Shown: positions 33,877 through 45,196, numbered from the stretch's first letter. The stretch is DNA of 64,000 nt from Lasiosphaeris hirsuta (GCA_030549175.1 JAUKUA010000005.1:3410001-3474000), one strand, 5' to 3'. The notes: a model not told the origin generated them from the letters alone. Numbers and translations are program-made.

Positions 33877-34315
33877 TTACGCTTTACAAGAATACCTCGA
33901 TGGCATTGGTTCTTTTCTGGGTGGTGTTTTGGCTTTCTGATTCATGGTCGTACATGGGCGTGGCGCGACGAGCGAGCACAATGGCATTGCTTGTATTATT
34001 TGCATATTGTCGACTTACACAAGGTGCATCGGGCTTTAGGGGACGAGATCCGGATAATTCAAGACTGTATGGACTTCTATTTTTATATGATGGCTGGGCG
34101 GGCTTCTACTATTGTAAATACAGCCTCCTTTGCTGCATCTTTTTACTGTATATCATAGAACTTGGACTACTAAGATCGTAAATGCTGACCTTGTTCAATT
34201 ATATACAGCGAGTATCCACTAAGATCTATACAAAAGGAAGCTCAACCCCCAATCTGGAACCTGTGTGTTCACACAACTTCAGCAACACACACACCCCTCC
34301 TCGCCTGTACCCTTT
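33877..34315. other. Convergent 3' flank, CLC and dehydrogenase genes
   Basis: AT-rich spacer between two converging genes. No gene or RNA was recognised. Confidence 0.6.
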
Positions 34316-36004
34316 TTATATGTACTTGTAGGGGTTCATGATGCCCTTGGGGTCATATAGCCCCTTGATCTGCTTCATCAACCTCACCATGCCCTCGCTC
34401 CGGCTGTAGCCAATGTACTTCTTCTTAGCCAGGCCGAGGCCGTGCTCGGCGCTGATGCTGCCCTGGCGCTTGGCGATCCACTCATAGACGAAGGGCTCGA
34501 GCACCTTCTCCACGCGGGGGTCGAACCGCCGCGTCGAGATGTTGAGGTGCAGGTTCGAGTCGCCCATGTGGCCGTAGCCGACGACGGCGCGGACCGGGTG
34601 TGTGCCGTCGGCGGAGTCATCCAGGAGCCCGGCCTCGGCGACGCGCGCGCGCGTGTCCTCGACGAGCTGGTACATTTGCGCGAGTGGGATGGACACGTCG
34701 TACTTGAAGACGCCGCCGAGGTGGCCCAGCGCCTCGGTGATGCCCTCGCGCCAGGCCCAGAGGGCGCGGAGCTGAGTCTCGTCCTGCGCGAGGGTGCCAT
34801 CGGCGACGATGCCCTTGTCCATGACCGACTCGAGGAAGGTCGAGAGCTTCTCCGAGTCGTGGTCGGCGTTGGAGCCCGACGTCTCGACCAGGCAGTAGAA
34901 GGGGTGCGTGGATTCCAGCGGCCGCTTGAAGCCCGTCACGCGGTGCACTAGCGCCTGGCTGCCCTCGTCCATGAGCTCAAAGGCCGACAGGATCTCGGAG
35001 AGCTGGCCCTTGGCCTCGCGGAAGGCCCGCTGGGCGTGCTCGTACGACTCGAGGCCGAAGAAGGCGACGTTCTGGGCGGCCGGGCGCTGCGGGCACTGGA
35101 TCGAGACCTTGGTGATGACGCCGATGGTGCCCTCGGCGCCGATGAAGAGCTGCTTGAGGTCGTAGCCCGTGTTGTTCTTGCGCAGGCGGCTCAGGTCATC
35201 GACGACGGTGCCGTCGGGCAGCACGGCCTCGATGCCCAGCACGGTGCCGTGCAGGCTGCCGTAGCGCAGCAGGCGGAGCCCGCCGGCGTTGGTCGACAGG
35301 TTGCCGCCAATGTGGCACGAGCCCTTGGCGCCCAGGTCGAGCGGGAAGATGTAGCCGCGCGCGGCTAGGTACTGGTCGGCGACCTCGAGGATGCAGCCGG
35401 CCTCGGCGACGAGGGTGCCGCTGACGTCGTCGAACTCGAGGATCTGGCTCATGCGGTTCATGCTGAGCACAATCTCGTCAAAGACGGGGACGGACCCGCC
35501 GACCAGCCCCGTGTTGCCGCCCTGCGGCACGACAGCGAGCATGTTGTCGTTGCAGTACTTGAGGATCTGGCTGACCTCGGCCGTCGACGCGGGTTTGAGC
35601 ACCAGCTGGGTGTGGCCGCGGTACTTGCGCATCCAGTCGCTGTTGAAGGGCTCGAGGTCGTCGGCCGCGGCTTCGGCGTCAGTCACGCCGTCGATGAGGA
35701 CCGAGTTGCTGTCGCCCAGCAGGCTGCGGAAGTGGGCGACATGGTCCGGCGTGAGGCGCGCGAAGCGGTCGTCCCTCTTGATCCCGGGGTACTTGGTGCT
35801 GGTGAAGTCGTCCTCGGCCTTGCGCCTGGCTGGCGTGGGCTGAAAGGGGCGAGGTTGTGAGCTGCTCAGGGACCGCGACCCGCCGGCGGCGGCGGCCGTG
35901 CGGGCGAGCGAGAGTGCTTGTGGCCTCGATGCCTGTCTGCTCAGCTCAGAGGCTGTCCTTGCCAGCCGCCTAAGGACGGGTGTGAGCTGGGGGCGGCAGG
36001 CCAT
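34316..36004 (-). CDS. Mitochondrial D-lactate / D-2-hydroxyglutarate dehydrogenase (DLD2 type)
   Basis: FAD enzyme oxidising D-2-hydroxy acids; yeast Dld2/Aip2 acts on D-2-hydroxyglutarate. Single exon, 562 residues, starting MACRPQLTPVLRRLARTASE; the N-terminus is rich in Arg/Ser/Ala without acidic residues up to about residue 60, as in matrix presequences. FAD-binding PCMH motif VVPQGGNTGLVGGSVP, then GAKGSCHIGGNLSTNAGG. C-terminal domain with GYGHMGDSNLHLN and SAEHGLGLAKKKY, which supply metal and substrate histidines. An upstream in-frame ATG at 36085 is possible but less likely. It stands head to head with the proteasome gene. The exact substrate cannot be read from the sequence. Confidence 0.93.
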   Translation of the reverse strand: MACRPQLTPVLRRLARTASELSRQASRPQALSLARTAAAAGGSRSLSSSQPRPFQPTPARRKAEDDFTSTKYPGIKRDDRFARLTPDHVAHFRSLLGDSNSVLIDGVTDAEAAADDLEPFNSDWMRKYRGHTQLVLKPASTAEVSQILKYCNDNMLAVVPQGGNTGLVGGSVPVFDEIVLSMNRMSQILEFDDVSGTLVAEAGCILEVADQYLAARGYIFPLDLGAKGSCHIGGNLSTNAGGLRLLRYGSLHGTVLGIEAVLPDGTVVDDLSRLRKNNTGYDLKQLFIGAEGTIGVITKVSIQCPQRPAAQNVAFFGLESYEHAQRAFREAKGQLSEILSAFELMDEGSQALVHRVTGFKRPLESTHPFYCLVETSGSNADHDSEKLSTFLESVMDKGIVADGTLAQDETQLRALWAWREGITEALGHLGGVFKYDVSIPLAQMYQLVEDTRARVAEAGLLDDSADGTHPVRAVVGYGHMGDSNLHLNISTRRFDPRVEKVLEPFVYEWIAKRQGSISAEHGLGLAKKKYIGYSRSEGMVRLMKQIKGLYDPKGIMNPYKYI

Positions 36005-36380
36005 CGTCACAGTTTTTGTCTCAAGGGGCGCGGAATATATGGCGACTATGAGACGTTGTGAGAGGTGGCGATCAGCAGGCCGCAATCAAATTGTATTATC
36101 ACGAAGAATTGATAAATTGGTGGACTGAGACTGAATCCTGCTGGTAACTAACTTGGTCCCCTTTCACTGAGACAGCCAGACAGGCTATCCTGAAATATCT
36201 TGAAATCGCATCAGCGGCCCGGCGAATGAGTGAAGGACGGCGCTGGTCAACGGAGGTCACACAAATTTCTAGTGCCAGGTGGTGACGGCCCGCCAGGACA
36301 CAGGGGCCGCGCAAGACTATACAATACAGCCCTTGTTTGTTTGTTAGCATCGGACTTTAAAGCAGGAATTGGCTATGATA

Positions 36381-36540
36381 ATGCGTCGATTTGGCCATGG
36401 GAAAGGCATTTTAAAATACTAGAAACGCCGTTTTGATGCCGGTAGCCCTTTCCAGGCTGCCAATGCAAGATCACCTTATGGGCCTTTAAGGAAGGGTTAC
36501 GCGCTACCCAAACAGCCCAGGGTTAGGGTTGAATTGTAAA
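36381..36540 (+). repeat. Diverged dispersed repeat, copy A
   Basis: Collinear matches to 63045-63205: GGGAAAGGC, then TAAAA-ATAC, then AGCCCTT-CCAGG, then CGCGCTA...AAACA...CC...AGGTT...ATTGT in the same order and spacing, with many substitutions. No open frame. It could be an old MITE or solo LTR. Identified by eye only. Confidence 0.45.
36519..36530 (+). promoter_or_regulatory. Telomere-like AGGGTTAGGGTT element
   Basis: Two tandem TTAGGG-type units about 250 bases before the proteasome alpha-4 start. In yeasts such sites bind Tbf1-like Myb factors at promoters. Here it lies inside the dispersed repeat, so it may simply belong to that repeat. Confidence 0.3.
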
Positions 36541-36776
36541 AAGGAAGTTGAGTAGGCCCGAGCTTGGGGAAGCTGTCAGCCTGTCCCTGCCTGCCCTGGC
36601 CAGCCGCGTAGGAGCTCGTCGTCAGAGCTTCGCAGCCTGCAACTTGCAACAGGCCAAACACCCAACCCCATCAACGACTCTGATATCCATCACCATCCAC
36701 ATCGCGTCCCGCACACTGTCTGCCCGAGCACAGTCGAACCCCAGCACACTAACGCCACCCACCACCGCCAGCAATC

Positions 36777-37835
36777 ATGGCGTCCGGATACGACAGAGCT
36801 CTCTCTGGTAGGTTTGGCCCTGCCCCGTCTTCTGCTGAGGCAGACAAGACGCAGGACGCATTGCTAACGCGCACTCACCCACAGTTTTCAGGTCCGTCGC
36901 AATCACATCGCATATTGCATCGCATCGAGCGCCGCAGCTAACCCCGCCATAGCCCCGATGGACATGTGTTCCAAGTCGAGTATGCCGGCGAGGCAGTCAA
37001 GCGAGGTGCGCGCACCCATCCCACCCGTCGTCCCGTAACAACGGCCCAACCTAACCCACACTCACAGGAACCTGCGCCGTGGGCGTAAAGGGCAAGGAGG
37101 TGGTAGTGCTCGGCTGCGAGAAGCGCTCGGCCATGAAGCTGCAGGACACGCGCATCACCCCGTCCAAGATCGGCCTCATCGACACCCATGTGTGCCTGGC
37201 TTTTGCCGGGCTCAACGCCGACGCCCGCATCCTGGTCGACAAGGCGCGGTTAGAGGCCCAGTCGCACCGTCTCAACCTCGAGGACCCCGTGACGATCGAG
37301 TACATCACCAAGTACGTGGCCGGTGTCCAGCAGCGCTACACCCAGAGCGGTGGTGTCCGCCCCTTCGGTATCAGCACCCTCATCGTCGGCTTTGACAACG
37401 CCGGCAAGACCCCGAGACTGTACCAGACAGAGCCCTCGGGCATCTACTCGGCATGGTGCGTGCCCACATCCGCATCTGCTCCGACGTGACGGTGGCGGCT
37501 AACAATCACGCAGGAAGGCGAACGCGATTGGACGGTCGAGCAAGACGGTCCGCGAGTTCCTCGAGCGCAACTACAAGGAGGAGATGGACCGCGAGGCCAC
37601 CATCCGGCTGGCCATCAAGTCGCTACTCGAGGTTGTGCAGACAGGCGCCAAGAACATCGAGATCGCCATCATGGCTCCCGGCAAGACGGTCGAGATGCTG
37701 CCGGTAGAGGACATCGAGGGCTACGTCAAGAACATTGAGCAGGAGAAGCAGGAGGAGGCGGCCAAGAAAAAGACAGGCCGGACTCCCGGCACAGGAACGG
37801 CCGCTATACTGACCAGGAGCCAGGACGAGTCTTAG
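36777..37835 (+). CDS. PRE6: 20S proteasome subunit alpha-4 (PRE6/PSMA7)
   Basis: Structural alpha-ring subunit of the 20S core. Exons: 36777-36807, 36885-36891 (7 nt), 36953-37005, 37068-37455, 37514-37835; phases fit and give 266 residues. The microexon is needed to rebuild the alpha-subunit signature [20 protein letters not shown]. Subtype alpha-4 is indicated by [40 protein letters not shown] and [13 protein letters not shown]. The C-terminus has a Lys/Glu tail ([14 protein letters not shown]) typical of fungal alpha-4. Divergent from the dehydrogenase gene. Confidence 0.95.
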
Positions 37836-38123
37836 GAGGGGCAGGGACAAGGGCATGGATAGGACTACGAGCCCAGTCGGGCGGGCAGCTAGAGCTTCCC
37901 CTGCGATAGACCAGCAACTGTGTAAGATAAAAATACCACGGGATCATGGAGAAAGCATGTTTAGAGCCAGAGTCTAGACGCATGCCGTCCTCAATGCCTT
38001 TATTTGTCGTCTTCAGCGGCCTGGGTATCTTGTTCGTAAAGCCGTGACCAACTCGTCTATCATCCACCCCCTTCCTCTTGACCCCTTTCCATTTTATTAT
38101 CCAAACCCCGTCCCCTCCCGTAC

Positions 38124-38622
38124 TTAACCAAGCTTATCAGCATCAAGATCTGGATCGAAAATGGTCACGTTGAACTTGGCGTCGGGCTTGACGCGGTCGT
38201 CGCGCAGCATGCGGTTGTCGACGCGGGCGTCGGCGCCCTCAACCGAGATGGCGGCCTTGGGCGTCACGGCGTCAATGACGAAGTGGTTGTCGCAGTGCGG
38301 GCAGTACTCGTCGGCCTCCTCAAACTCCTTGGCGTCCTTGCGGAAGCACTTTTTGCACTTCTTGCACGCAAACACGAGGTCGAGCTTCTGAAGGAGCGGG
38401 TGCGTCTCGGCTTCCTCGTGGCATTCGATGCAGTCGAACCACTTGCGGCCTGCGGTGATTTATGTGTGTTTAGGGGGTGTTGTGTATTATTGGGGGATCG
38501 GGGCGGGTGGTTGCGTACAGCATGGTGAGCGGATCGAGACCTGCGCGTTGAGGACGTGTTTGCTGGGAGGAGGGTTAGTTTGGGACCAGGGGACGGTTGG
38601 ATGCGCGCCGGGCGTACCACAT
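38124..38622 (-). CDS. CHY-type zinc-binding protein (HOT13-like)
   Basis: Small zinc protein. Yeast Hot13 of this general type demetallates Mia40 in the mitochondrial intermembrane space, but the role of this fungal subgroup is not established. Exons 38622-38618 (5 nt), 38562-38519, 38449-38124; 124 residues. Splicing gives MCKHVLNAQVSIRSPCCRKW and then FDCIECHEE, followed by FACKKCKKCFRKDAKEFEEA and DEYCPHCDNHFVI: four Cys/His pairs arranged for zinc. The acidic, charged C-terminus ends FDPDLDADKLG. Upstream of the ATG the frame continues as PPKGPSTM before a stop, so an extra 5' exon could exist. Divergent from SSL2. Confidence 0.88.
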
Positions 38623-39182
38623 GGTGGAGGGTCCCTTTGGAGGTTTGGTTTTGGTGGTATCGTTCGAGGTCGGCGGTAGGTTTTATCGTAGCGAGTATAA
38701 AGTTGCCGGACCAGACAAGAAAAAGAGTGGGTTAGAAATCGGAGATACGTTGCTGCTCTCTTTGGCGGTAGGTTCGCCGTGAAATTGACGATGGACCAGG
38801 TTCGGGCCAGTTCTGGGGGTGGGGTGCTTCCCAGCGGGGTGGGTGAATTTTTAGGGTGGAGTCACAAAGAGGCTGAGGACCCTGTTAGTGCGGGTCGTTA
38901 GTGCCATGTCAAACCTACCGGAACATTCCCGAACCCTGTTTAATGAATAATCCTACTTAACAAGAGTGTCCGTCTCACTTCCCTCTTTCTCCCCATCAAC
39001 CTAGCAGACAAGCAGAGCAGAGCGACAATCCTCCATCGCCACATCAGGCAGCAGCGCAAATACTGACCTCGATCGAGCATTGCGTGTGTCTTCTCGATCG
39101 ACGTTTTGGGGATTCCTCAATTCTGCAGGGCAGGAAGGGTTCATAAATTCAATAAAAGAAAAACAGGCATTGTGCAGCAACG

Positions 39183-41720
39183 ATGCCGCCCAAGAGAAAG
39201 GCTGCAGCCGCCACGGCCGGCGCTGCAAAGGCCGGTCGGGCATCGGCCATGTCAACGCCAGGCCCGGCGACACCCCGCAGCTTGGACAGCTCAGTCATGT
39301 CCGAGGCCGAAGAGGACTTTGATGAGGATGTCACCGAGGCCCAGAAGAAGCGCGAAGATATTCTCCACAAGGAAGCCGACGAGTTCGTCGACAGCTGGAA
39401 ACTCGAGAGCAACCGGTTCCAGGCCAAGGGCAAGAACACGCACTATGATGCCGCCACCCATTACTTTGGCTCTGGGAAGCGCGATTTCTCAGACCTCCAG
39501 CTCAAGCCGGACCACAGGAACCGGCCGCTGTGGATTGATCCCCTCAAGGGTGTCATCGTCCTCGAGCGCTTCAACCCGCTGGCTGAACAGGCCACCGATT
39601 TCCTCACCACCATTGCCGAGCCCAAGTCGCGTCCCACCTTCTTGCATGAGTATGCACTTACCACACACAGCTTGTATGCCGCCGTCAGTGTCGGTCTGCG
39701 ACCACGAGACATCATAAACACGCTGGACCGCTTCCTCAAAACGCACCTCCCTGTCTCCATTCGCGAGTTCATCGAGTCTTGCACCCAGAGCTACGGCAAG
39801 GTCAAGTTGGTACTTAAAAACAACAAGTACTTTGTAGAGAGTGTAGACGCCGAGATGCTCCAGAAGCTGCTCAAGGATGAGATTATTGGGAAGCTACGCC
39901 TCCACGGCGCCGAAGAGGTCACCACCAGCTACGCCCCAACCATGGGCGCCCTTGTCATACCCGGTACTCAAAACGCCGCCGGTGTGCATCAGGCGAACCT
40001 GAGGAAGGCCGGCAAGGCGGGTGAGCCCGGAGAGGAGACTGAGCTATTTGCCACCCTCAACGCCGAGGAGGATGATGAAGACGACAAAGAAGCCGTTCAT
40101 GCCTTTGAAATTGCCGACGTGAACGTCGAACAAGTTCAGAAGCGCTGTCTCGATCTCGGCTATCCTATCCTAGAGGAGTACGACTTCAGAAACGACGATG
40201 TCAACGCGACATTGGACATCGACCTGCGACCCAACACCTCAATCCGACCGTACCAGGAGAAGAGTCTTAGTAAGATGTTCGGCAATGGTCGAGCCAAGAG
40301 CGGCATCATCGTTCTGCCCTGCGGCGCGGGCAAGACACTCGTTGGCATCACGGCAGCTTGCACAATCAAGAAGGGAATCATCGTCCTCTGTACAAGCTCC
40401 ATGTCGGTCGTACAGTGGCGCCAGGAATTCCTCAAGTGGTCCAATATCAACCCAGATGATGTCGCCATCTTCACCGCTGAGAGCAAGAACAAGTTCTCGG
40501 GCAACACGGGAATCATCGTCACGACGTACTCGATGGTTACTAACAATCGGGAGCGGTCACATGACTCCAAGAAGATGATGGACTTCCTCAAGGGCCGCGA
40601 GTGGGGTCTGATGCTCCTCGACGAGGTTCACGTCGTCCCGGCTGAAGTCTTTAGACGAGTCATTTCGTCCATCAAGTCACATTCCAAGCTCGGTCTAACT
40701 GCGACTCTACTCCGTGAGGACGACAAGATCTCGCATCTCAACTTCCTCATCGGCCCCAAGCTGTACGAGGCCAACTGGATGGAGCTGTCGCAGCAGGGTC
40801 ACATCGCCAAGGTCCAGTGCGCAGAGGTATGGTGTCCCATGCCAACCGAGTTCTACGACGAGTACTTGAGAGCATCTTCCCGCATGAAACGAACCCTATA
40901 CGCCATGAACCCGACCAAGTTCCAGGCGTGTCAGTACCTCATCAACTATCACGAACAACGTGGTGACAAGATCATTGTGTTTTCGGACGAGCTGTACTCG
41001 CTCAAGCAGTACGCCCTCAAACTCGGCAAGGTTTTCATCTACGGTAGTACCGGCCAGGCCGAGCGCATGCAGGTGCTTGAGAACTTCCAACACAATCCCA
41101 ACGTTAACACCCTCTTCCTCTCCAAGATCGGCGATACATCACTCGATCTACCCGAGGCCACCGTCCTCATCCAGATCTCATCGCACTTCGGCTCACGTCG
41201 TCAAGAAGCCCAGCGCCTCGGTCGCATTCTCCGGGCTAAGCGCCGTAACGATGAGGGCTTCAATGCATTCTTCTACTCACTCGTCTCCAAGGACACCCAG
41301 GAGATGTACTATTCCTCCAAGCGCCAAGCCTTCCTCGTCGACCAGGGCTACGCCTTCAAGGTCATCACCCAGCTCGCTAACATCGAGAAAACCCCCGACC
41401 TTGCTTTTGCCACCCCCGCCGAGCGCCGCGAGCTGCTCCAGCGCACCCTCGTTGACAACGAGAAGGGTACCGAGGAGGACGTCGAGACGGACGACCTCTT
41501 CGGCAAGGTCCGCGGCAAGAAGAAGGGCGGTGCCTGGGGTAACGGCGTCCGCCGCACCGCCGGCACCCTCGGCGAGCTCAGCGGTGGCCAGGACATGGCC
41601 TACATTGAGCAGAACAAGGCGGCCAACCGCGGCCTGACAAAGAAGGCCCAGAAGGCTGGGCAGAGCGCCTTCTTCAAGAAGATTGCGCGCGAGAAGGAAC
41701 GCAGCAGGGTGGGAAAGTAA
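39183..41720 (+). CDS. SSL2: TFIIH 3'-5' helicase/translocase XPB (SSL2/RAD25)
   Basis: DNA translocase subunit of TFIIH for promoter opening and nucleotide excision repair. Single exon, 845 residues, starting [20 protein letters not shown]. Damage-recognition-type N-terminal domain ([20 protein letters not shown]), then Walker A PCGAGKT near residue 380, DEVH box near 480, the RED motif in [10 protein letters not shown] near 510, and helicase domain 2 with [20 protein letters not shown] and [12 protein letters not shown]. The C-terminus is Lys-rich. All expected motifs are intact. Head to head with the CHY protein gene at about 560 bases. Confidence 0.97.
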   Translation: MPPKRKAAAATAGAAKAGRASAMSTPGPATPRSLDSSVMSEAEEDFDEDVTEAQKKREDILHKEADEFVDSWKLESNRFQAKGKNTHYDAATHYFGSGKRDFSDLQLKPDHRNRPLWIDPLKGVIVLERFNPLAEQATDFLTTIAEPKSRPTFLHEYALTTHSLYAAVSVGLRPRDIINTLDRFLKTHLPVSIREFIESCTQSYGKVKLVLKNNKYFVESVDAEMLQKLLKDEIIGKLRLHGAEEVTTSYAPTMGALVIPGTQNAAGVHQANLRKAGKAGEPGEETELFATLNAEEDDEDDKEAVHAFEIADVNVEQVQKRCLDLGYPILEEYDFRNDDVNATLDIDLRPNTSIRPYQEKSLSKMFGNGRAKSGIIVLPCGAGKTLVGITAACTIKKGIIVLCTSSMSVVQWRQEFLKWSNINPDDVAIFTAESKNKFSGNTGIIVTTYSMVTNNRERSHDSKKMMDFLKGREWGLMLLDEVHVVPAEVFRRVISSIKSHSKLGLTATLLREDDKISHLNFLIGPKLYEANWMELSQQGHIAKVQCAEVWCPMPTEFYDEYLRASSRMKRTLYAMNPTKFQACQYLINYHEQRGDKIIVFSDELYSLKQYALKLGKVFIYGSTGQAERMQVLENFQHNPNVNTLFLSKIGDTSLDLPEATVLIQISSHFGSRRQEAQRLGRILRAKRRNDEGFNAFFYSLVSKDTQEMYYSSKRQAFLVDQGYAFKVITQLANIEKTPDLAFATPAERRELLQRTLVDNEKGTEEDVETDDLFGKVRGKKKGGAWGNGVRRTAGTLGELSGGQDMAYIEQNKAANRGLTKKAQKAGQSAFFKKIAREKERSRVGK

Positions 41721-42433
41721 TGAGAGCATATTTGGAAGCTTGGCATGTGTGGGCGTTTTGTTTTTCATTCTGCTTTTGGGTTACTGGCGTTTGGGACTAT
41801 TATCCCAAAAAAGACAATGGCGTTGGCATAAATGGGTTGGGAGGCAATGATAAACCAGCCCTGGTGTTAATGGCTGCAGTGATAGGCCGGCACAAGACTG
41901 GCAGACAAGGCTGAAAGGGATAGGTTACTACCAATCAAAACTGATATATTTATACTTGTATACACAATTTAGTATTTGACAAGCATATACTACTTGCTAA
42001 CCCGCCATGATGGGGGTTTGCATGTGGCTGTGGTTATGCTAAAACATGAAATATACACCTTACCAAGGTATCCAAGGTTTTGTCCTGTCTTTTTTCTGAC
42101 TCCTTTTCGCCCGTATTCAATAACAGCGCGTAGCAGCACAACGGCTATTCATCAAACGCCCACTATGTAGTATATATAGCCAAGCGGAAACAGAAATATG
42201 CACGCAAAACAAAACCAGAAAACACAAAAGCCTCCCGCCATATCTAAGCCATCAAGTTGCGCAATTCTAACTATTTTCAAAGCTCAAATTGGAGCCTCTT
42301 TTGCTCGCTTGTGCGCATGCATGTAAAAACTCATGCATGCCAGAATGACTATTCCTTCTCTTGCGCCATGCTTCTCAAGTCTAACCAAACGAAAATCATA
42401 AATGTAAATAACGCTCCTCCTAGTAGCCGTGAA
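41721..42433. other. Convergent 3' flank, SSL2 and TRK genes
   Basis: AT-rich spacer between converging genes. Nothing else was recognised. Confidence 0.6.
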
Positions 42434-45196
42434 TCACATCGGAGTCGTAGCGGCGCCGCGCGGTCTCTGCGGCGGCGGTACGGCAACCGAGCTTCGTCTC
42501 CTAGACGTTACCCCAGCCACGCAGTAGGGTTCAGAGTCCTCGGCTGCCGGATCTGTGCTTCTTCTGAGGAGGGCCTCCTCGCGTACCGGGCCGGGGTGCA
42601 GGAACGCTGTGAATATTTTGCCAGCACCACGTTCGCCGCTGAAGCTGCGACGGCGGCGAGCCACTGAACCGGGTCGCAAGCCATTCGTCGCCGCAGATGC
42701 ATGCGACACTTGCCGTGCCATTCTCGCCTCGGCGCCAGCTACCTCCGTTTCATTGAGCGCTTCGCTGGGGAGGAGGATGGCACGATCCAGACCGTAGGGC
42801 AGACCACGGTGTCTGCCACGGATCATCATAGCGATGATGATGAGCTTGCCAATGACGCTAAATTGTGACGAGAGTGACGCATTGACGGTCGGGTACCCGA
42901 GACTCATGCCCACGGTGCCGTACGCGCTAATAATCTCGAAGAGGACAGCGAACATGGTGAAGTCATCCGCCATCAGTCGGGGGCCTTCCGTGATGGCGAG
43001 AATGAAAAGACCGACAAAGATGAACCAAAGATCGAAGGAAAGCTGCCGCCGCAAATGAGCTCCGACGTAGGATAGGTCGTTACCCGAGCCCGCACCGTGA
43101 TCCTCGGCTTCGTCGCCACCATAAATGCCGAGAGACTGCTCCTCGTAGACGTTTGTGCGACGAACCGAGATAGCAATCGGGAAGACGGAGATGTACATCA
43201 TGATCATGTACGAGACCTGTACGGCGGGATGGAGTTCTGCAAGGTTGATGCACGAGAAACCGGCCGTTCGCGTTGAGGCTGCCTCAAAAAGACCATTCAG
43301 AAACTTGATTCCAGATGACAGCTCGGTCACAGGTCCGCTTCCAAGCTGTAAATAAATATTAGCAAAGCTGAGCAAAAAATGGCGGTGGGGAGAAATACAT
43401 ACATCGAGAACGACGAAAAACATAACGTCAAGGCCGTTCATGATAACCAGAATGAAAAGGAGCCACCAAGTAGCGGCCGAGGGAAAAAGCAACGTGAAGC
43501 ATCGGCGAGGGTGGTCGAGTAAGAACCGTAACTCCTCGTAGATACCAGTGCCCCGGGGCACAACCAGTGACATCACCCATATGATGAAACGAAGCATGAC
43601 CGGGAAGCCAGTATTGCCGATAACAATGAGGAAGCTCATGAGAAGCAAAGGGAAGACCGCGGTGTTGAACGAGTTCATGCTGTCCGGCGTCAAAGTGAAC
43701 CCCAGATCCATGAAAGCAGAGCTGGGGGTAAAAAACCCCCACCATACCCTGCTCTGAGAGGCAGCATCAACAACCGCACCCCATCTCTCGGTTTTAATGA
43801 TCCAAGGCAGCAGGCAAGAGATTCCGAATAGAAAGAAGCCCCAATAGTACCACGTAAGTACAAGAGCGAGCGTCTTCAGAGACCGGTACTCAATACCACC
43901 AAGTTCTTCTCGCTCTTCTTCAGTCAAGTCTGGGAACGCTGAATTTCGTCCGAGGGTTGGCTCGAAGCTCAGATACGGTGTTCCTTCGTCCTTATCCCTT
44001 GAAAGAGCCGTCTTCAGTGCGTGGAGTGTCCCTCGCTTCCGATGGACGTGTACCGCATCGTCATCGTGATGAACTGTTTTGTCCTCCTCATTCATCACCC
44101 GGGGCTTTCTGAATCTCAGAAATGACAACACCTTGAAGATGATTTCGAGTTCTCCGTAGATGATTTGCCAGAAAGTGGGGTTACGCTCCGGCAGCTCATC
44201 AGAGTCAGAGTCTTTGGCGGCCTGCATCCGTCGCCGATCAGGCTCCTCAATAGTGATTGCCTGGTGGCGAGCTTCGGAGACATGAGTACGAGATGCCTCG
44301 AGAGCATTGTTTACCTCCTCGTCGCCACGCTCGACCCTCTCCGGACGAATGCCTCTTTCGGCGTCTCTGGGGCCAGGAATTCGCAACACTTCGCCGTCAC
44401 ACCTCTGACGCTCGAGAATAGCGAGATGCTCTTCCTCGGACCGCATAGGTGGAAGCTTAGCAACGTCTTCTCCATGCCCGTCGCTTTTCTTGACCGTTTG
44501 TGCAAAGGTAATGCCAGATCGTCGGGCATCAGTCGGACTGCTGGGAGTTTCGACTGCCCCAGCTGCGTCACCACTAGCGGGTCCGAAGGCATTTCCCACT
44601 CTCGTATCTAGCAACATACCGTCGTTCGCCATACGAGACCTCTGGTCATTGTGCATGACAGTGATACTCCTTCCGCCGACTCCCCTCTCAGCATCGTCGA
44701 GCTCACCTCGAGCTTTGGCCTTGGACTTTGAGATCGTGCCCCTCCGTAGTCGGGCCTCAGTGACGATGTTCTGGAAACGCCTCTCGAACCAGTAAAGACG
44801 GAGGAATACGACAAAGGAGTTAATAGTGATCGGGTTGGCCATCATCGGAATCAGAAAGCAGACGATTTGCTGTGCCGTATTCAACGTGTTGAAGTCGACC
44901 GTGTTCAGTCCGGCCTGAGTACTGGCACCGGAAGCGAAAAAAAGAGCATCAATGTACCGAAGACCGTTACCTCTGCTGGAGGCATAGATGATGACTGATC
45001 CGGTGAGGCTGAGAGTAATAACCCAAATATCTAGTTCGCGGTTAGAATCATCTTGTGGCCAGAGCCGTCGAAGATGCCACGGGGGGGCAGGATACTCACA
45101 GTGCATAGAAATAAAGTTGAAATGATGATGCTTCTTGAATATACTCGGCGTCAGGCTCTTGGCCTGGGCCGCCAGCCACTGGCGCCATTCAGGCAT
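42434..45196 (-). CDS. TRK-type high-affinity potassium transporter
   Basis: Plasma-membrane potassium uptake. Exons 45196-45100, 45030-43403 and 43345-42434, 878 residues; both introns (69 and 57 nt) are multiples of three without stops, so the raw frame looks uninterrupted. Removing the first gives ...FISMHYIWVITLSL, the usual TRK first membrane pair. Four pore-loop segments are visible: FFASGASTQAGLNTVDF, SAFMDLGFTLTPDSMNSF, ASTRTAGFSCINLAE and SAYGTVGMSLGYPTVN, each with the filter glycine. A long charged hydrophilic loop (about residues 150-400) separates pores one and two, as in fungal TRK1. The C-terminus is basic and Ser-rich. Start MPEWRQWLAAQ at 45196. Confidence 0.94.
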   Translation of the reverse strand: MPEWRQWLAAQAKSLTPSIFKKHHHFNFISMHCEYPAPPWHLRRLWPQDDSNRELDIWVITLSLTGSVIIYASSRGNGLRYIDALFFASGASTQAGLNTVDFNTLNTAQQIVCFLIPMMANPITINSFVVFLRLYWFERRFQNIVTEARLRRGTISKSKAKARGELDDAERGVGGRSITVMHNDQRSRMANDGMLLDTRVGNAFGPASGDAAGAVETPSSPTDARRSGITFAQTVKKSDGHGEDVAKLPPMRSEEEHLAILERQRCDGEVLRIPGPRDAERGIRPERVERGDEEVNNALEASRTHVSEARHQAITIEEPDRRRMQAAKDSDSDELPERNPTFWQIIYGELEIIFKVLSFLRFRKPRVMNEEDKTVHHDDDAVHVHRKRGTLHALKTALSRDKDEGTPYLSFEPTLGRNSAFPDLTEEEREELGGIEYRSLKTLALVLTWYYWGFFLFGISCLLPWIIKTERWGAVVDAASQSRVWWGFFTPSSAFMDLGFTLTPDSMNSFNTAVFPLLLMSFLIVIGNTGFPVMLRFIIWVMSLVVPRGTGIYEELRFLLDHPRRCFTLLFPSAATWWLLFILVIMNGLDVMFFVVLDVCISPHRHFLLSFANIYLQLGSGPVTELSSGIKFLNGLFEAASTRTAGFSCINLAELHPAVQVSYMIMMYISVFPIAISVRRTNVYEEQSLGIYGGDEAEDHGAGSGNDLSYVGAHLRRQLSFDLWFIFVGLFILAITEGPRLMADDFTMFAVLFEIISAYGTVGMSLGYPTVNASLSSQFSVIGKLIIIAMMIRGRHRGLPYGLDRAILLPSEALNETEVAGAEARMARQVSHASAATNGLRPGSVARRRRSFSGERGAGKIFTAFLHPGPVREEALLRRSTDPAAEDSEPYCVAGVTSRRRSSVAVPPPQRPRGAATTPM

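Larger units (their letters stand above)
36005..36776. other. Divergent promoter region, dehydrogenase / proteasome alpha-4
   Basis: 772 bases between divergent starts. It contains a diverged dispersed repeat (36381-36540) ending in a telomere-like AGGGTTAGGGTT. Confidence 0.6.
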
